DNA of 64,000 nt from Bacteroidota bacterium. GTDB lineage: Bacteria; Bacteroidota; Bacteroidia; B-17B0; Aurantibacillaceae. The stretch's first letter is position 1, and each line of letters begins with the position of its first letter. The position numbers were made by a program, and so were the translations under genes. Where the stretch lies: assembly GCA_020162035.1 (NCBI GenBank), contig JAIUNM010000007.1, positions 81,577-145,576 of the forward strand, in the 5' to 3' direction. Of this stretch, positions 28,698 to 37,720 are shown one piece after another. The notes beneath the pieces are model-generated. The model did no database searches. It was given only the letters and a program-made list of their open reading frames with translations, and was not told the origin of the DNA.

Positions 28698-29862
28698 AAT
28701 TTTTCAGGCCGTTTTTTCTTTCTTTCATTTCGTAAAACATTTTAGGTTTAGTTGTTAACACTAAATTTATTATAGGCTCAATGAATTTTGCGTATTTTAT
28801 AATTGTTTCATAATACGAAGGATAGTCTTTAAAAGATCGATTAGGGGAATTCCAAATTTTTAAATATTCTTCTTTCGTTAGATCCAATTTTTTCATCACA
28901 TAATTAATTTCTTCTTCTATTTTCAATGGATTGTACGGCCTATTGTTTATAATCTTTAAAGCATCTTCTCTTGACATTTTTTTATTTAATACTTGAGCCG
29001 AGTACGTTATTTTTCGTTTGTCCATTCCAAATTTCTCATACATCCAATAACTTATTGCCCATTTAGTAAATAAATTTTCGTGGTGATGTTCGCCATAATA
29101 CTCCCATTTGTATTTATTAATTAATAATTGTTGTGCTTCCATTTTATTATAATTTATATAGTAAAAAGGTGAAACCATTTTAATTTTCTTTACCAAACTA
29201 AGCCAATATTTGCTACTGAAAGATAATTTTGGATAAGTTTTAAGTTTAACTCTTCCAAATTTTTTATGTACAAAGTTTAATTGCTTTTGGTCGCTGTAAG
29301 TCCATTCAGTTGGTTGTTTCCCTTCAGATCTAAAATCGTCGCCTATAAGAATATATTTTATTTTTTCTTTGTCAGCAATTTTATATAGTACATTAAATAT
29401 TGCTTGATCGGTAGGATTATCAATCCATGGCAATCCAGCGAACATATATGACCTCAATATATCTTTCATCTCTTCGTAAACCACAACATGCGTTTTAAGA
29501 TCAATGTTCAATGCCTCTGTTAATTTATAAATGTTGTTTACAGCAATTTCTGAATTAAATCCATTATCTAAATGCACTGCTAGGGGGTTTAAATTATTTT
29601 CCTTTGCCAAATGTAAAAGATAGGAACTATCTGTTCCTCCGCTTACACCTACAATACAGTCATATTTTCCAGATTTACCTTTCCTTTGTATTTGCTCAAG
29701 TAGTACTTTCCATTTTTGTTCACCATTTTCATTAATGGGATAGTCTTCCATTAATTTATACTGAATTCTTGCATAATTTGATATACCATCTTCATCAAAT
29801 CCTATCCCTGGTATAGATTCGTCCCATATTCCTTTTGAACAAATTTTTCCTTTAAAAGCCAT
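28690..29862 (-). CDS. WbpG/PseA-like N-acetyl sugar amidotransferase
   Basis: A 390-residue PP-loop ATPase with motif VGVSGGTDSSYLLHLA (about residues 70-85) and the family segment AVHLDNGFNSEIAVNNIYKL. It lacks the N-terminal CxxC pairs and any glutaminase domain of its own, so ammonia must come from another protein. The fused glutaminase at 25749-27575 or a HisH/HisF-like pair elsewhere could supply it. It would amidate a carboxylate or acetamido group on a nucleotide sugar. Confidence 0.85.
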   Translation of the reverse strand: MAFKGKICSKGIWDESIPGIGFDEDGISNYARIQYKLMEDYPINENGEQKWKVLLEQIQRKGKSGKYDCIVGVSGGTDSSYLLHLAKENNLNPLAVHLDNGFNSEIAVNNIYKLTEALNIDLKTHVVVYEEMKDILRSYMFAGLPWIDNPTDQAIFNVLYKIADKEKIKYILIGDDFRSEGKQPTEWTYSDQKQLNFVHKKFGRVKLKTYPKLSFSSKYWLSLVKKIKMVSPFYYINYNKMEAQQLLINKYKWEYYGEHHHENLFTKWAISYWMYEKFGMDKRKITYSAQVLNKKMSREDALKIINNRPYNPLKIEEEINYVMKKLDLTKEEYLKIWNSPNRSFKDYPSYYETIIKYAKFIEPIINLVLTTKPKMFYEMKERKNGLKNYE

Positions 29863-29865
29863 TAA

Positions 29866-30723
29866 TTAATTTAATTTAAAAATTCTTTGAGAATGTTTTT
29901 TATTTATAAATTCTGCAAGTTCTTTTGAAACAATTAATGTTTCTTTTTTATTCCATGCATTTATATAACCTTTTAAATAGAAATAACCGCATTTTAAATA
30001 AGGTTTTTTTTTGATTTTAAATATTGACCTTATTATTGTAAGTGTAAAGTTGCTTCCCATTTTATACGCTTCATAACCCGATTTATAAGCGTGTTCAACT
30101 GGATCGTAAGCGCTTGTAGTTGGTCTTAAATGGATCACCGGTACGTTTATAGACCGTGTTTCCCAGCCTTTAAATTGAGCTTCCATTACGTCAAGTCCGT
30201 CCCAATTCCACACCTCTTTAAATCCACCAATTTGATCCCAGCAATTCTTCCGGAACATTTTTAATGCACCGCGCACATGAAAATCACTAACCTTTTCGAG
30301 TCTAAAGTCTGTTTCAGAAAATTTATTTAGAATTTGGCCTCCACAAATACCTAAATTGCTAAAATTATTAAATTCTTCTATCATTCTTTCTAAATAATTA
30401 CTTGGCAAGATTAAATCTCCATCAAGTTTCATTACATAATCATACTCGTTTTTAAGTTGACCATAACCATATTTAAAAGCTCTAACAACTTTGCTGCCTC
30501 CCGATCTTGTGCTTTCATTTCCAAAAAACTTTATCGCTTTTATCCAATTATAATTTTTTATTTTATTGTTAATTATTTCAAAAGTATTATCTTCTGAGTT
30601 GTCATCAACTATTATCCATTCAATTGGCAATAAATTTTGATTAATTACAGAATCAATAGTATCTTTAATAAAAATAGACTCATTTTTAACTGGAGTTATA
30701 ATTGCAATTCTATTTCTATTCAT
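29866..30723 (-). CDS. Glycosyltransferase family 2
   Basis: A GT-A-fold transferase of about 285 residues. The start at 30723 (NRNRIAIITPVKNES) is preferred because its ATG overlaps the upstream TGA as ATGA; a longer frame starts at 30744. Motifs: IIVDDNSEDNTFEII, and the DXD-type KLDGDLILP. It carries no membrane helices. It transfers a sugar to the growing lipid-linked repeat unit; donor unknown. Confidence 0.9.
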   Translation of the reverse strand: MNRNRIAIITPVKNESIFIKDTIDSVINQNLLPIEWIIVDDNSEDNTFEIINNKIKNYNWIKAIKFFGNESTRSGGSKVVRAFKYGYGQLKNEYDYVMKLDGDLILPSNYLERMIEEFNNFSNLGICGGQILNKFSETDFRLEKVSDFHVRGALKMFRKNCWDQIGGFKEVWNWDGLDVMEAQFKGWETRSINVPVIHLRPTTSAYDPVEHAYKSGYEAYKMGSNFTLTIIRSIFKIKKKPYLKCGYFYLKGYINAWNKKETLIVSKELAEFINKKHSQRIFKLN

Positions 30724-32600
30724 TTGAAAAACTGTTTGTGCCACAGAGCTATATTAAAAGTCTTGATTGGAGTTCTCCAATATTTGCTTTTTTTGCTATT
30801 TAGATTGTAATTATTTAAGTTGATATTTAACCCAAGTTTTTTTATAAATTTTGAATTACCTATTTCATCCTTCATAATTTTAATTAAGCCATATTTTATC
30901 CATTCATTTTGAGGAATTTCCCATCCCATTTTATCCCTTCTCCAAACAATTTCATCAGGCAGTTTGTTAGTAAACGCTAACCTTGCTATATATTTAGTAT
31001 AGCCATTATGTAATTTGTAACATTCAGGTAAATTCATCCAAAATTCAACTATTCTATAATCCAAAAATGGGAATCTACTTTCAACTGAATTCATCATTGA
31101 ACCTCTGTCCCCATAAAAAAGAAGTGTTCTTAAGTTTTTTGTAAAATCATTTTTTAGAATTTCATTTATTGTTAAATATGGATTCCTTTCAATTTTGAAT
31201 AATTTTAAAAGATGTAAAATGATTTTTTTTGCACCAATAAATTTTAATAAATTAAATATTATACCATATCGAATGTATGATAAACTACCATTGTTTTTGG
31301 AGTATAATTTGTACTCCTTGTAAATATTTTTAATTGGAATATTAGTGAAAAAATTTATCAAATATGGTAAATAACCTGCTTGCAATTCATCAGCCCCCTG
31401 CCCATCTAATGTAACTGTTACTTTTTTTTCTTTCACAAGCTTATAAGTAAATACATAAGACATAAGTGTGCTATGTTGAATATTATCCATGTGATAAATC
31501 ATTTTTGTATAGTTTTCAATTATATCTTTCGCAGAAGGTTCAATTTTAAATGAATTAAGATCAAGTCTTTTTTGTAAAATGTCAATATAAATACTCTCAT
31601 CGCAATGTTTTGTATCCTTATCGCTAAAGACCAACGAAAATGTGTTTTGTTTGGATTCTTGCTTGGATTCTTTTAAAATTTCATTAATAAGATATGCTAT
31701 TGAGGATGAATCTAACCCACCTGAAAGGCAGGTTCCAATAGGGACATCTGATCTTAATCTAATACGAACTGAATCTTTTAAAAGGTTAAAATATTCAACT
31801 GCTAAACTGTTTGCTTTTTTTTCATCAAATTCTTCAGTTTTTTTGTCAATATTTGGAAGGGTATAATATAAATAATGTTCTATATCTTGATTAAATATTT
31901 CACTAGGTTTAATAATTGAGTATGAAGAAACAGGAAAATTGAGAACATTAATAAAATCGGTAGTTTGTGTATATTCCTTTGTGTCTGAATTGAAATTTTC
32001 CAATATTCTTTTTTTGTTTGGCATAATGTTTAGATCGCCATAGCTAATAAATTGTTTAATTTCTGAGCCAAATAGTAATAAAGATTCATCTTTGTAGTAA
32101 TACAAGGGCTTTATACCATAACGGTCTCTTGATACTATAATTTCATTTTTTTTATTGTCATAAATTATAATAGCCCACATTCCATTAAATTTATTAAAAC
32201 AATTTATTCCCCAATAGTCATAAGAAGCTAGAATTACCTCCGTATCTGTGTTTGTATTAAAATTATATCCTTTTTGTGAAAGTTCTTTTTTTAATTCGAC
32301 ATAATTATAAATCTCGCCATTAAAAACGATACAATATCTATTAATAAATTGCATCGGTTGATGACCTTTTATTGACAAATCCAAAATTGCTAATCGTCGA
32401 AACCCAAAAAGAATATTAAATTTTGTGTTAAATTTATTTTCATTCTTTAAAACATCCTTAATTTCAAAATTATCATTTATAAACGAAAAACCTTCATCAT
32501 CTGGGCCTCTGTGAATAATAGCATCATTAAATTTTTTGAAATTTAAAAATTCAATATTTTTAACGTTGTTTTTACTAAGTAAAAAAGAAATACCGCACAT
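30720..32600 (-). CDS. Asparagine synthase (glutamine-hydrolysing), AsnB type
   Basis: A 626-residue protein with an N-terminal class II glutaminase (MCGISFLLS, nucleophile Cys2; IHRGPDDEGF; VFNGEIYNY) and a C-terminal PP-loop synthetase domain (GTCLSGGLDSSSIAYL, about residues 290-305; LDGQGADELQAGYLPY). AsnB-type enzymes in polysaccharide loci often amidate uronic acids or amino sugars rather than aspartate, and the position between two glycosyltransferases favours that role here (inference). It overlaps the next gene by 4 nt. Confidence 0.9.
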   Translation of the reverse strand: MCGISFLLSKNNVKNIEFLNFKKFNDAIIHRGPDDEGFSFINDNFEIKDVLKNENKFNTKFNILFGFRRLAILDLSIKGHQPMQFINRYCIVFNGEIYNYVELKKELSQKGYNFNTNTDTEVILASYDYWGINCFNKFNGMWAIIIYDNKKNEIIVSRDRYGIKPLYYYKDESLLLFGSEIKQFISYGDLNIMPNKKRILENFNSDTKEYTQTTDFINVLNFPVSSYSIIKPSEIFNQDIEHYLYYTLPNIDKKTEEFDEKKANSLAVEYFNLLKDSVRIRLRSDVPIGTCLSGGLDSSSIAYLINEILKESKQESKQNTFSLVFSDKDTKHCDESIYIDILQKRLDLNSFKIEPSAKDIIENYTKMIYHMDNIQHSTLMSYVFTYKLVKEKKVTVTLDGQGADELQAGYLPYLINFFTNIPIKNIYKEYKLYSKNNGSLSYIRYGIIFNLLKFIGAKKIILHLLKLFKIERNPYLTINEILKNDFTKNLRTLLFYGDRGSMMNSVESRFPFLDYRIVEFWMNLPECYKLHNGYTKYIARLAFTNKLPDEIVWRRDKMGWEIPQNEWIKYGLIKIMKDEIGNSKFIKKLGLNINLNNYNLNSKKSKYWRTPIKTFNIALWHKQFFK

Positions 32601-32611
32601 TTAGGTGTCTT

Positions 32612-33481
32612 TTATTTATATTTAATAAAGCGAGCGTAAAAAGTTCCTAGAATAAAATACAATAAGTAAAAAGGGGTAAGTATTTTATAACCGTATTTAA
32701 AATATATATGCAAAACTTTAATAAGAGAATTAACTGAATATTTGTCAAAAAAACTTTTTATAAAAACTGATAAATTACTTTTTAAAAAAGCACTTCCTAT
32801 AGAAGTTAAATATGTATTATTATAAATACGAGCGTTCCATGATATATAAACAGGGATTTTTTTTAAGTTAGCTCTAATACAAAATTCATCGTCACTACCA
32901 TATTGAATAAGCTTTTCATCGTAAAAACCTATTTGTTTAAATATAATTACAGGTATTAATGTTCCTCTTCCACACAAAATCCAACTTTTATGAATACCTT
33001 TAAAATTGTCATCCATTAATTTAAATCCTTTAATATAAGGAACAAATTTTAAACGCCATTTAATAAATTGATTTGCTCCTGCAAATTCTATTTTATAAGG
33101 CTTATTAATTGATACAGAAGAAGATCCTAAAATTGAGTTAAAAGGCAAAGTTGCATAATCATTCAAAAGTGTTTCAAGGTAATTTGGTTGAATTTCAACA
33201 TCGTCGTTTAAAACAAGTACATGATCGTATCCAATTTCAATAGCTTTTTTAAATCCTTCATTCATGCATTTTGTCCACCACCAGTTGCCATTACCCAATA
33301 TTACTTGTACATTAGAAAAATTTTTTTTTAACATTTCAATAGTACCATCTGTTGATCCATCATTAACAACTATAATTTTAACTAAAACATTTTCAGGTAA
33401 AATTAAATCATTAATTTGATTTAATAATTTACTTAATAAATTTATACGATTAAACGTTGCTATTACTATTGCTAATTTCAT
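32612..33481 (-). CDS. Glycosyltransferase family 2 (rhamnosyltransferase-like)
   Basis: A 289-residue GT-A transferase: AIVIATFNRINLL, IVVNDGSTDGTIEML, GNWWWTKCMNEGFKKAI and DHVLVLNDDVEIQPNYL. The NGNWWW pattern is common in this GT2 subgroup. A C-terminal hydrophobic region (about residues 265-285) may sit on the membrane. The ATG lies inside the 3' end of the preceding gene (32-nt overlap). Confidence 0.88.
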   Translation of the reverse strand: MKLAIVIATFNRINLLSKLLNQINDLILPENVLVKIIVVNDGSTDGTIEMLKKNFSNVQVILGNGNWWWTKCMNEGFKKAIEIGYDHVLVLNDDVEIQPNYLETLLNDYATLPFNSILGSSSVSINKPYKIEFAGANQFIKWRLKFVPYIKGFKLMDDNFKGIHKSWILCGRGTLIPVIIFKQIGFYDEKLIQYGSDDEFCIRANLKKIPVYISWNARIYNNTYLTSIGSAFLKSNLSVFIKSFFDKYSVNSLIKVLHIYFKYGYKILTPFYLLYFILGTFYARFIKYK

Positions 33482-34691
33482 TCTTGTTTTTTAACAATGC
33501 TGAAAACACTATTGGAATAAACATAAAACTATAAAAAAATGGTCGCATATATATTCCTTGAGAAAGTCCTAAAAGCATTAATATAATAAAGGAAACAGCT
33601 TTAAAATAAGTTGGCAATTGAAATGTATTTCCTATAATTTTAAAAGATTCATAAATTTTATACATATAAAATAAAGTAATAAGAACTCCATATGTAGCTA
33701 ATAAGTTAAAAAAACCATTGTTTCTATGATTTTCAGAATCGAAATTATCAACGTCAATGAAATTATTTTTCGCTCCCGCCCTACCAAGTCCAAAAACAGG
33801 ACTTCTTGCAAAATCTTTAATATCTGCTAATGCGCTACCAAATCTTGACGATGTAGTTTCATTTTTTAATTCCACATCTTTTTCGATTTTTTCTTTTAAA
33901 AAGGGAATTTTTTCATACATTATTATTGAAAAAGAAGCTACAATTAATAAAAGAATAGAGTATAACGCATTTTTTTTTAAAGCATCAATATTTGAATAAA
34001 TTATAAATACAAATAAACACATATACCCTGTTGTTGAAAATGTTGTTATTAATGCAATTAAAAAAATTAAATTTTTACCTTTTAATAATTTTTGTCGTTT
34101 TATTGAATTTAAAATAAGCGCTAATGAAATAAAAACAGCGAAAGCACCAGGTTCCCAAAAAGGCCCAGGATTACGTCCCATGTTAAACGATGCTTGATGA
34201 AAATTATATATTATAATATTAGGGCTTTCTTTATAAAAGCCTTCTTCACCTGAGAACAATTGAGGTAAAATATTTGGTGACGTATTGTAAAAAAAGTTGA
34301 AAAAACCAGGGATAAAAGAACAGAAATAAAAAATAAAAGAAATTAAACTTAAAAAATAAATTAAATTAACATAAACAGTTAAAAATTTAAATCGAGTTAA
34401 TTCAATTACCAAATATGCTAATAATAATCGAGTCATTGTTCCTAATGGAGTCCTTAAGTTAAATCCTCCAAATAATAAAAATTGAAAAGTTTCAACAATC
34501 GCAAATAAAAGAATAATTAGTAGTGAGTTTATGTTAAGCTTTTTTTTACTTTTTAAAAAAATAAAAATTGCAATAAGCGTTGAAACTACAATATAATTTT
34601 GCGATCTATAAAAATATTCAATTCCAGTGGTTGCAAGTAATAAGAACACTAATAGATAATCCGTAAAAAATATTTTATTATTTTTTTTCAT
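33450..34691 (-). CDS. Probable O-antigen/capsule polymerase (Wzy-like)
   Basis: A 413-residue polytopic membrane protein with about ten hydrophobic segments. A large loop between late helices contains FNMGRNPGPFWEPGAFAVFISLALIL and RFGSALADIKDFARSPVFGLGRAG, typical of the O-antigen ligase/polymerase superfamily. It would join repeat units on the periplasmic side. Wzy sequences are poorly conserved, so the assignment rests on topology, the loop motif and the locus. Confidence 0.75.
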   Translation of the reverse strand: MKKNNKIFFTDYLLVFLLLATTGIEYFYRSQNYIVVSTLIAIFIFLKSKKKLNINSLLIILLFAIVETFQFLLFGGFNLRTPLGTMTRLLLAYLVIELTRFKFLTVYVNLIYFLSLISFIFYFCSFIPGFFNFFYNTSPNILPQLFSGEEGFYKESPNIIIYNFHQASFNMGRNPGPFWEPGAFAVFISLALILNSIKRQKLLKGKNLIFLIALITTFSTTGYMCLFVFIIYSNIDALKKNALYSILLLIVASFSIIMYEKIPFLKEKIEKDVELKNETTSSRFGSALADIKDFARSPVFGLGRAGAKNNFIDVDNFDSENHRNNGFFNLLATYGVLITLFYMYKIYESFKIIGNTFQLPTYFKAVSFIILMLLGLSQGIYMRPFFYSFMFIPIVFSALLKNKNEISNSNSNV

Positions 34692-34694
34692 TAA

Positions 34695-35408
34695 TTATTT
34701 TCTTGAAAAAATTCCATCAAACTGTAAAAGTTCGCCTGTAGTTGGGTTTGAAAATCCATTTTCAATAGAAATTAAACTAAAACCTTTATTTAAAAGAAAA
34801 TCAATAATTAATCTATAATCTGAGGAACCTTCATATAATTGAACGATTGATAATTCTATTTGAATACACTTTATGAATTTTAACGATTTAATGGCTCCCT
34901 TTAACACATTCATCTCAAAACCTTGTGTATCAATCTTTAAAAAAACATTATCAGTTTCATTAAATAACGAGTCTTTAATTGAATCGAGCGACTTAATTTG
35001 AATTTCTTGCTTTCCAATATATTTAGAATTAGGCGCATTATCTACATGAGTATCTAACATTTTTAAAATTGAACTACTGTCTTTATTACCAGCAACATTA
35101 ATAATTGAATTTTCATTTGAATCTCCCAATGCATAGTTATAACATGTCCAATTTTTATATTTTTTTGTGTTATTTTTTAATTCAGTAAATTCTTGAATTA
35201 AAGGCTCAAAAGAAATTATTTTATTTTTATATCCTAAACTATATAACTCTATCGCATAGTTTCCAACATTTGCGCCAACATCTATTATTGTATTGATTTT
35301 ATAATAATTAATTATTTTAATTCTTCTCGCAACATCAATAGATGGATATCTGACAATTTGAGCTTTAAAATGTTGTAATAACTTATTAGTTAATTTTATA
35401 ATCTTCAC
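34695..35408 (-). CDS. FkbM family methyltransferase
   Basis: A 237-residue SAM-dependent methyltransferase. The SAM-binding motif is IIDVGANVGNYAIELYSLG (about residues 37-55), followed by IISFEPLIQEF and the FkbM-typical VFLKIDTQGFEMNVLKGA (about 151-168). In polysaccharide loci such enzymes O-methylate sugar hydroxyls. It is 3 nt before the Wzy gene in transcription order. Confidence 0.88.
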   Translation of the reverse strand: MKIIKLTNKLLQHFKAQIVRYPSIDVARRIKIINYYKINTIIDVGANVGNYAIELYSLGYKNKIISFEPLIQEFTELKNNTKKYKNWTCYNYALGDSNENSIINVAGNKDSSSILKMLDTHVDNAPNSKYIGKQEIQIKSLDSIKDSLFNETDNVFLKIDTQGFEMNVLKGAIKSLKFIKCIQIELSIVQLYEGSSDYRLIIDFLLNKGFSLISIENGFSNPTTGELLQFDGIFSRK

Positions 35409-35440
35409 AATAATGATTTAATCTTATTAATTTATTTCGT

Positions 35441-36106
35441 TTATTTTAAATGTGTAAAAAACAAATTTTTATTTCTAAAAAGCGATGCGTTTTCCTTTAA
35501 CCAACTTTCACTTTTGTCCCACCATTTTATTTCTAATAGTTTTTCAATTTCAATTTTATCAAATCTATATTTTATTAATTTTGCCGGAGTACCACCATAA
35601 ACTGCATAAGGCTCAACATCTTTTGTAACAACAGATCTAGCTAATAAAACGGCTCCATCTCCAATTTTTACTCCTCCAGGTATTAGAACATCTTCTCCTA
35701 TCCACACATCGTTACCAATTGTTACTGGTAAATATTCTTCTATGTGTAATTCACTTGTAAAAGTTGTGAATGGTTTATTATTTGAATAAAAACTTGGATG
35801 AGTAGATATAAAATGAATTGGATGTCTTCCTAATACAATTTTTACGCCAGGTCCAATAGAAGTAAAATTCCCAATTTTTGTATCACGTATTATTGAATTT
35901 GAATTTATATATGAATAATTTCCAATTTTTGAATTAAATAGCATTACATTATTTCCAATGTAATTATTCATACCTAAATTAGATTCTTTTATTACACTTC
36001 CAAGTCCTAAACTTAAACTTAATTTTCTATACTTAAATAGATAAATAAATTTTTTAATTTGTAAAAAAGTATAATTAATTGAAAAAAATTTAAATAATTT
36101 AAGCAT
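35441..36106 (-). CDS. Hexapeptide-repeat acetyltransferase (CatB/XAT-like)
   Basis: A 221-residue left-handed beta-helix protein. Isoleucine-rich hexapeptides (IGNNVMLFNSKIGNYSYI, IGNFTSIGPGVKIVLG) lead to the xenobiotic acetyltransferase-like part with GRHPIHFISTHP, TIGNDVWIGEDVLIPGGVKIG and VYGGTPAKLIKYRF. It would O-acetylate a sugar with acetyl-CoA. Its ATG overlaps the Wzx stop by 8 nt. Confidence 0.88.
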   Translation of the reverse strand: MLKLFKFFSINYTFLQIKKFIYLFKYRKLSLSLGLGSVIKESNLGMNNYIGNNVMLFNSKIGNYSYINSNSIIRDTKIGNFTSIGPGVKIVLGRHPIHFISTHPSFYSNNKPFTTFTSELHIEEYLPVTIGNDVWIGEDVLIPGGVKIGDGAVLLARSVVTKDVEPYAVYGGTPAKLIKYRFDKIEIEKLLEIKWWDKSESWLKENASLFRNKNLFFTHLK

Positions 36107-37454
36107 TCCAAATTCCAGTTGCAGAGTTATTTATAATTTTTTTTGTTTGTATATAAACAACTATTCCAATTATTAAATATAATATAACTGTTGATAAAAT
36201 TACGCCAGATAGTCCTATAGTTTTTCCTAAAATATAAGCTAACGGTATGTTTAATAAAGAAGTTATAATTACAAGTATTAATTGGAGTTTCACTTTTGAT
36301 ATTCCATTAAGAAAGTTAATATAAATTGATTGCCACATTTGAAAAATTACAGAAATAGCAACTATAATAGATAATGATTTTCTAACCTTAACTGCATCTC
36401 CAATCCAAAGTGAAAATATTTTATCACTAAAAATTAATAAAATAATGTTTAAAAAAGAAAGTAAAGCGACAATATAAATTAATTTTTTTAAGTGACTATT
36501 TATCCAATAAAACTCTTTTTTTGTCCACGCTTCTGTAAAAGCGCTCCAGTATGGAGCAATTAAAATGCTAAAAATCATTAAAGAAATATTAAAATACCTA
36601 AAACTTACATTGTATTCAGTTACTTCAATAGGGCTAAATAATTGTGAAATAATTATATTGTTAGTTTGAAATAAAACAATTGCTCCTATTTGAATTAAAA
36701 AAAACTTTAAACCAACTCCAATTAAAGAATTTATAAATTTAAATTTTACATATTTAATTGAAGGTGATATATTTTTATAAGCACCTTTAAACAATATAAT
36801 TGAGGCGATAATTAAAACGAATACAATTGAACTCCCAGTAACAATTACTAAATTATATAAATTTCCAACAGTTTGTTTTCTTATTATAAGTATAATTAAT
36901 AAAGTAATACTATTAGAAACAAGATTAAATAATGAGGCTTTTGCTGTTTCTTGTTTAGAAATTACAATTGTATTGATTAACTGAAATAAAAATTGTAAAC
37001 AAAAAAAAGTAATAATTAATAGTGCAATATTGGATAAACTAGCTTCATCAATAACTGAAGTGTTTAATATTTTTTGCCAATTAATAAATTGATTCATTAA
37101 AACAACACTTACGAAAACAATTAATGACATTAAGGCTATGAACGCATATGTTGTACTAACATATGATTTAGCAAGAGTTATTTTCCTTAAAGTTAGGGCT
37201 TCTGTAAGTTTATTTCTTAAACCATTTCCGAAACCAATATCAAAAAAACTTAACCAAGAAACAATAGAACTTAAAGTTAACCAAATACCATATTGAACAG
37301 CATTTACATAGTCAATTGTTAAAGGAACTAAAGAAAGATTAACTAAAATACTTAAGCCTTTAATAATAAAAGATAAGTAAATATTTTTTTTTATTTGAAC
37401 ACTTCTTTCGTGTCCCCTTTTAAGGTATTTATTTAAGAATAAAAGAGGTTTCAC
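36099..37454 (-). CDS. Wzx-type polysaccharide flippase
   Basis: A 451-residue membrane protein with twelve or more hydrophobic segments and the polysaccharide-biosynthesis (MATE/Wzx superfamily) pattern at the N terminus: GLSILVNLSLVPLTIDYVNAVQYGIWLTL and FFDIGFGNGLRNKLTEAL. It would flip the lipid-linked repeat unit to the periplasm. Its presence with a Wzy candidate and Wza/Wzc marks this as a Wzx/Wzy-dependent locus. Confidence 0.87.
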   Translation of the reverse strand: MKPLLFLNKYLKRGHERSVQIKKNIYLSFIIKGLSILVNLSLVPLTIDYVNAVQYGIWLTLSSIVSWLSFFDIGFGNGLRNKLTEALTLRKITLAKSYVSTTYAFIALMSLIVFVSVVLMNQFINWQKILNTSVIDEASLSNIALLIITFFCLQFLFQLINTIVISKQETAKASLFNLVSNSITLLIILIIRKQTVGNLYNLVIVTGSSIVFVLIIASIILFKGAYKNISPSIKYVKFKFINSLIGVGLKFFLIQIGAIVLFQTNNIIISQLFSPIEVTEYNVSFRYFNISLMIFSILIAPYWSAFTEAWTKKEFYWINSHLKKLIYIVALLSFLNIILLIFSDKIFSLWIGDAVKVRKSLSIIVAISVIFQMWQSIYINFLNGISKVKLQLILVIITSLLNIPLAYILGKTIGLSGVILSTVILYLIIGIVVYIQTKKIINNSATGIWNA

Positions 37455-37520
37455 TTTTACTTTTTATAGTTTTGCTAATCAACTTTGAACTTTATTTTTA
37501 ATTTCTAATTAATAATTTTC

Positions 37521-37543
37521 AACTTATACTTTTAGTATAAGTT
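37521..37543. terminator. AT-rich hairpin upstream of Wzx
   Basis: Perfect 10-bp arms (aacttatact / agtataagtt) around a 3-nt loop, in the spacer between the epimerase and wzx genes. On the minus strand no T run follows, so attenuation or RNA processing is as likely as termination. Confidence 0.35.
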
Positions 37544-37584
37544 TTATCATATCACTTTAAATGAATTAATTTCAAATTCCCCTT

Positions 37585-37646
37585 ATACCATTCCACAGCT
37601 TCTCCGTCGCGGCGGACAAACCTTTTTCAAGATTATGACTTGATTG
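37585..37646 (-). pseudogene. 3'-terminal remnant of a second UDP-sugar epimerase gene
   Basis: On the minus strand the bases read QSSHNLEKGL followed by a diverged tail, matching QPSHNLEKGLKEAVEW at the end of the intact epimerase next door. A 19-nt segment (37585-37603) is identical to 37739-37757 at the intact gene's end, with a GC-rich stretch (ccgtcgcggcgga) inserted between the two conserved blocks. No upstream coding part remains. Confidence 0.7.
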
Positions 37647-37656
37647 TTCTCGATAT

Positions 37657-37695
37657 GTCAATGCAAGAGATAGGCATTGACTACTCGAACTGACA
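37657..37695. repeat. REP-like hairpin repeat unit
   Basis: Perfect 8-bp arms gtcaatgc / gcattgac with a 9-nt loop, followed by tactcgaactgaca, a string like the intergenic hairpin repeats found in many Bacteroidota. It sits between the epimerase remnant and the intact epimerase gene. Confidence 0.55.
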
Positions 37696-37720
37696 GAGGG
37701 CGATTTGTCAATACTATTTT

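Noticed and set aside
30724..30744. Longer N terminus (AQTVFQ) for the glycosyltransferase
   Set aside because: It extends into the AsnB-like coding region, while the ATG at 30723 gives a regular ATGA overlap and the normal GT2 start.
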